DNA of 30,110 bases from an uncultured Colwellia sp. Its GTDB lineage: Bacteria > Pseudomonadota > Gammaproteobacteria > Enterobacterales > Alteromonadaceae. The stretch lies in assembly GCA_913020705.1 (NCBI GenBank), contig CAJWBY010000037.1:1-30110 (forward strand). Reading direction: 5' to 3'. Position numbers and translations under genes: made by a program. Shown piece by piece: positions 29,233-30,110 of the stretch (positions within the stretch are counted from its first letter, which is position 1; each line of letters starts with the position of its first letter). Under the pieces are notes generated by a model. That model ran no database searches. It saw only the letters and a list, made by a program, of their open reading frames with translations, and was not told the origin of the DNA.

Positions 29233-30084
29233 CTACTTTATTGTGCTTTCACATAGAAGTGAGTCGAGAAATGTTTGAGATGTTGCGATATTAGATAGGC
29301 GCTTACAGTTTGCTAAATCTTTTGACTCGAATGATCCATTTTTAAGTTTTGGCGGTTTATTGAGTGAGCTTGTTGTTTTAATGAGATCATAATTAATGTG
29401 AGTAAGTAATCTCTTGTATAAATCTGAGCTGATTTTGGTTTTACGGGTGTTGGCGTAGATTAGTATGTCTAGAAACGGAATTATTAGATTTAACTTTAGC
29501 TTGTCGATACTTAGGCCTGTTTGTGTGGTGAGGGGATTCTTTTCTTCGCTATCTTTCTTTCTAAGTTTGTTTGCGAGTTGTTTTATGTCGGTTTCAAGTT
29601 TCTCGGGGTTCGCGAGATGGTTAATATATATGATGTTTTTTGAGTCTATATTGCATGGGTTTTGAAGTTGTTCTGTTTCTAAGAGTTCGAGTGCATGTAG
29701 GAATTCCAGCCCTTTGTACTCTTCTAAATCTGGTAATGTCTTCAGAAGGCTTACAACTTCAAAGCCGTCAATAGGGCGAAATGCTTGGTGTTCTGGAAGT
29801 GCATTGATTTCGTAACCTGCCATTTCTTTATAGTGTTCTCTGCTCTTGGCTTCACCTATATTTAGGTTTTCCTCGAAAGAAACGCTCTCAATGTGGTTTT
29901 CAGTAGCTAGGTACAATGCTTCAACTCTCTGGCTCAGAAGTGCGTACCAATCAATATGCGTTAACTCTTGATCGTAAATTCTTTGATAGTAGTTAGCGGT
30001 TATGATCTTTTTTAGTATATGTTCGTTCCCTTTAGTTGTGAAATTGGCATTCTTTTCATATGCTATTTTAAATAAGTTTCTCAT
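29233..30084 (-). CDS. Hypothetical element protein, possible DUF6387 relative
   Basis: 283-residue protein that I do not confidently recognise. It is mainly helical and charged, with no signal peptide. A conserved-looking core is RPIDGFEVVSLLKTLPDLEEYKGLEFLHALELL (about 102-134), and a short hydrophobic stretch LKLNLIIPFLDILIYANTRKTKIS (about 195-218) resembles the (I/L)IPYLDL-type block that I associate with DUF6387 proteins near integrases. That match is tentative. GGTGA lies 7 bases before the ATG, and the stop is 99 bases before alpA. Its job could be element maintenance or defence, but nothing in the sequence shows it. It lies close to the window's end, so upstream partners are unseen. 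Confidence 0.75.
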   Translation of the reverse strand: MRNLFKIAYEKNANFTTKGNEHILKKIITANYYQRIYDQELTHIDWYALLSQRVEALYLATENHIESVSFEENLNIGEAKSREHYKEMAGYEINALPEHQAFRPIDGFEVVSLLKTLPDLEEYKGLEFLHALELLETEQLQNPCNIDSKNIIYINHLANPEKLETDIKQLANKLRKKDSEEKNPLTTQTGLSIDKLKLNLIIPFLDILIYANTRKTKISSDLYKRLLTHINYDLIKTTSSLNKPPKLKNGSFESKDLANCKRLSNIATSQTFLDSLLCESTIK

Positions 30085-30110
30085 TCGTTTTCACCGTTTT
30101 TTATTAGATT

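Larger units (their letters stand above)
27836..30110. mobile_element. Left end of an integrative element inserted in zwf
   Basis: From the break in zwf homology to the window edge, all genes are on the - strand and of mobile-element type: a 283-residue unknown, an AlpA-like regulator, a 79-residue unknown and a Rep_trans-type initiator. None belongs to the pgl-edd-eda genes expected after zwf. No integrase, transposase or second attachment site is inside the window, so the element continues to the right. It could be a small integrative element, a phage satellite or a filamentous-phage-related plasmid; the gene set does not decide. Confidence 0.7.

Overview
The window looks like chromosome from an AT-rich marine gammaproteobacterium of the Alteromonadales, most like the Colwellia/Thalassotalea group. 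This is inferred from gene content, protein style and base composition; no database was searched. Nearly all of it is ordinary housekeeping DNA. Two parts are accessory: a repeat-rich surface-protein locus in the middle, and the left end of an integrative element at the right edge.

1-10.8 kb is translation and nitrogen housekeeping on the + strand: thrS, infC, rpmI, rplT, purC, glnK-amtB, pheS-pheT-ihfA. Clear intrinsic terminators follow rplT, purC, amtB and ihfA. infC keeps an AUU codon placed as in the classical self-regulated infC start. The glnK-amtB promoter region has a -24/-12 (sigma-54) promoter candidate and two NtrC-like boxes.

10.9-22.6 kb is more lineage-specific. It holds a DUF2937-type membrane protein (- strand), a small outer-membrane beta-barrel, and a secreted protein of about 1480 residues with about 21 copies of a 35-residue thrombospondin-type-3 calcium-binding repeat. 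That protein ends in a choice-of-anchor-like domain and a GlyGly-CTERM-like tail. Next come miaE, a GT-A glycosyltransferase, a TPR/transglutaminase-like lipoprotein, a secreted M28 peptidase that seems to start at an AUU codon overlapping the previous stop, and a degenerate EAL-HDOD protein.

22.7-27.8 kb is a central-carbon cluster: pfkA, pyk and hexR on the - strand, divergent from zwf on the + strand. Two 15-bp palindromes match the HexR operator and lie upstream of a sigma-70 promoter candidate for zwf.

27.8-30.1 kb: zwf loses its last ~79 residues at about position 27835, and foreign DNA follows. This DNA encodes, on the - strand, an uncharacterised 283-residue protein, an AlpA-type regulator, an unknown 79-residue protein and a Rep_trans-type replication initiator. 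The last ~12 codons of the initiator are antisense zwf sequence. The simplest reading is an integrative element inside the zwf coding sequence, with its integrase and other end beyond the window. It may abolish G6PDH and separate zwf from any downstream Entner-Doudoroff genes. This is the most unusual part of the window.
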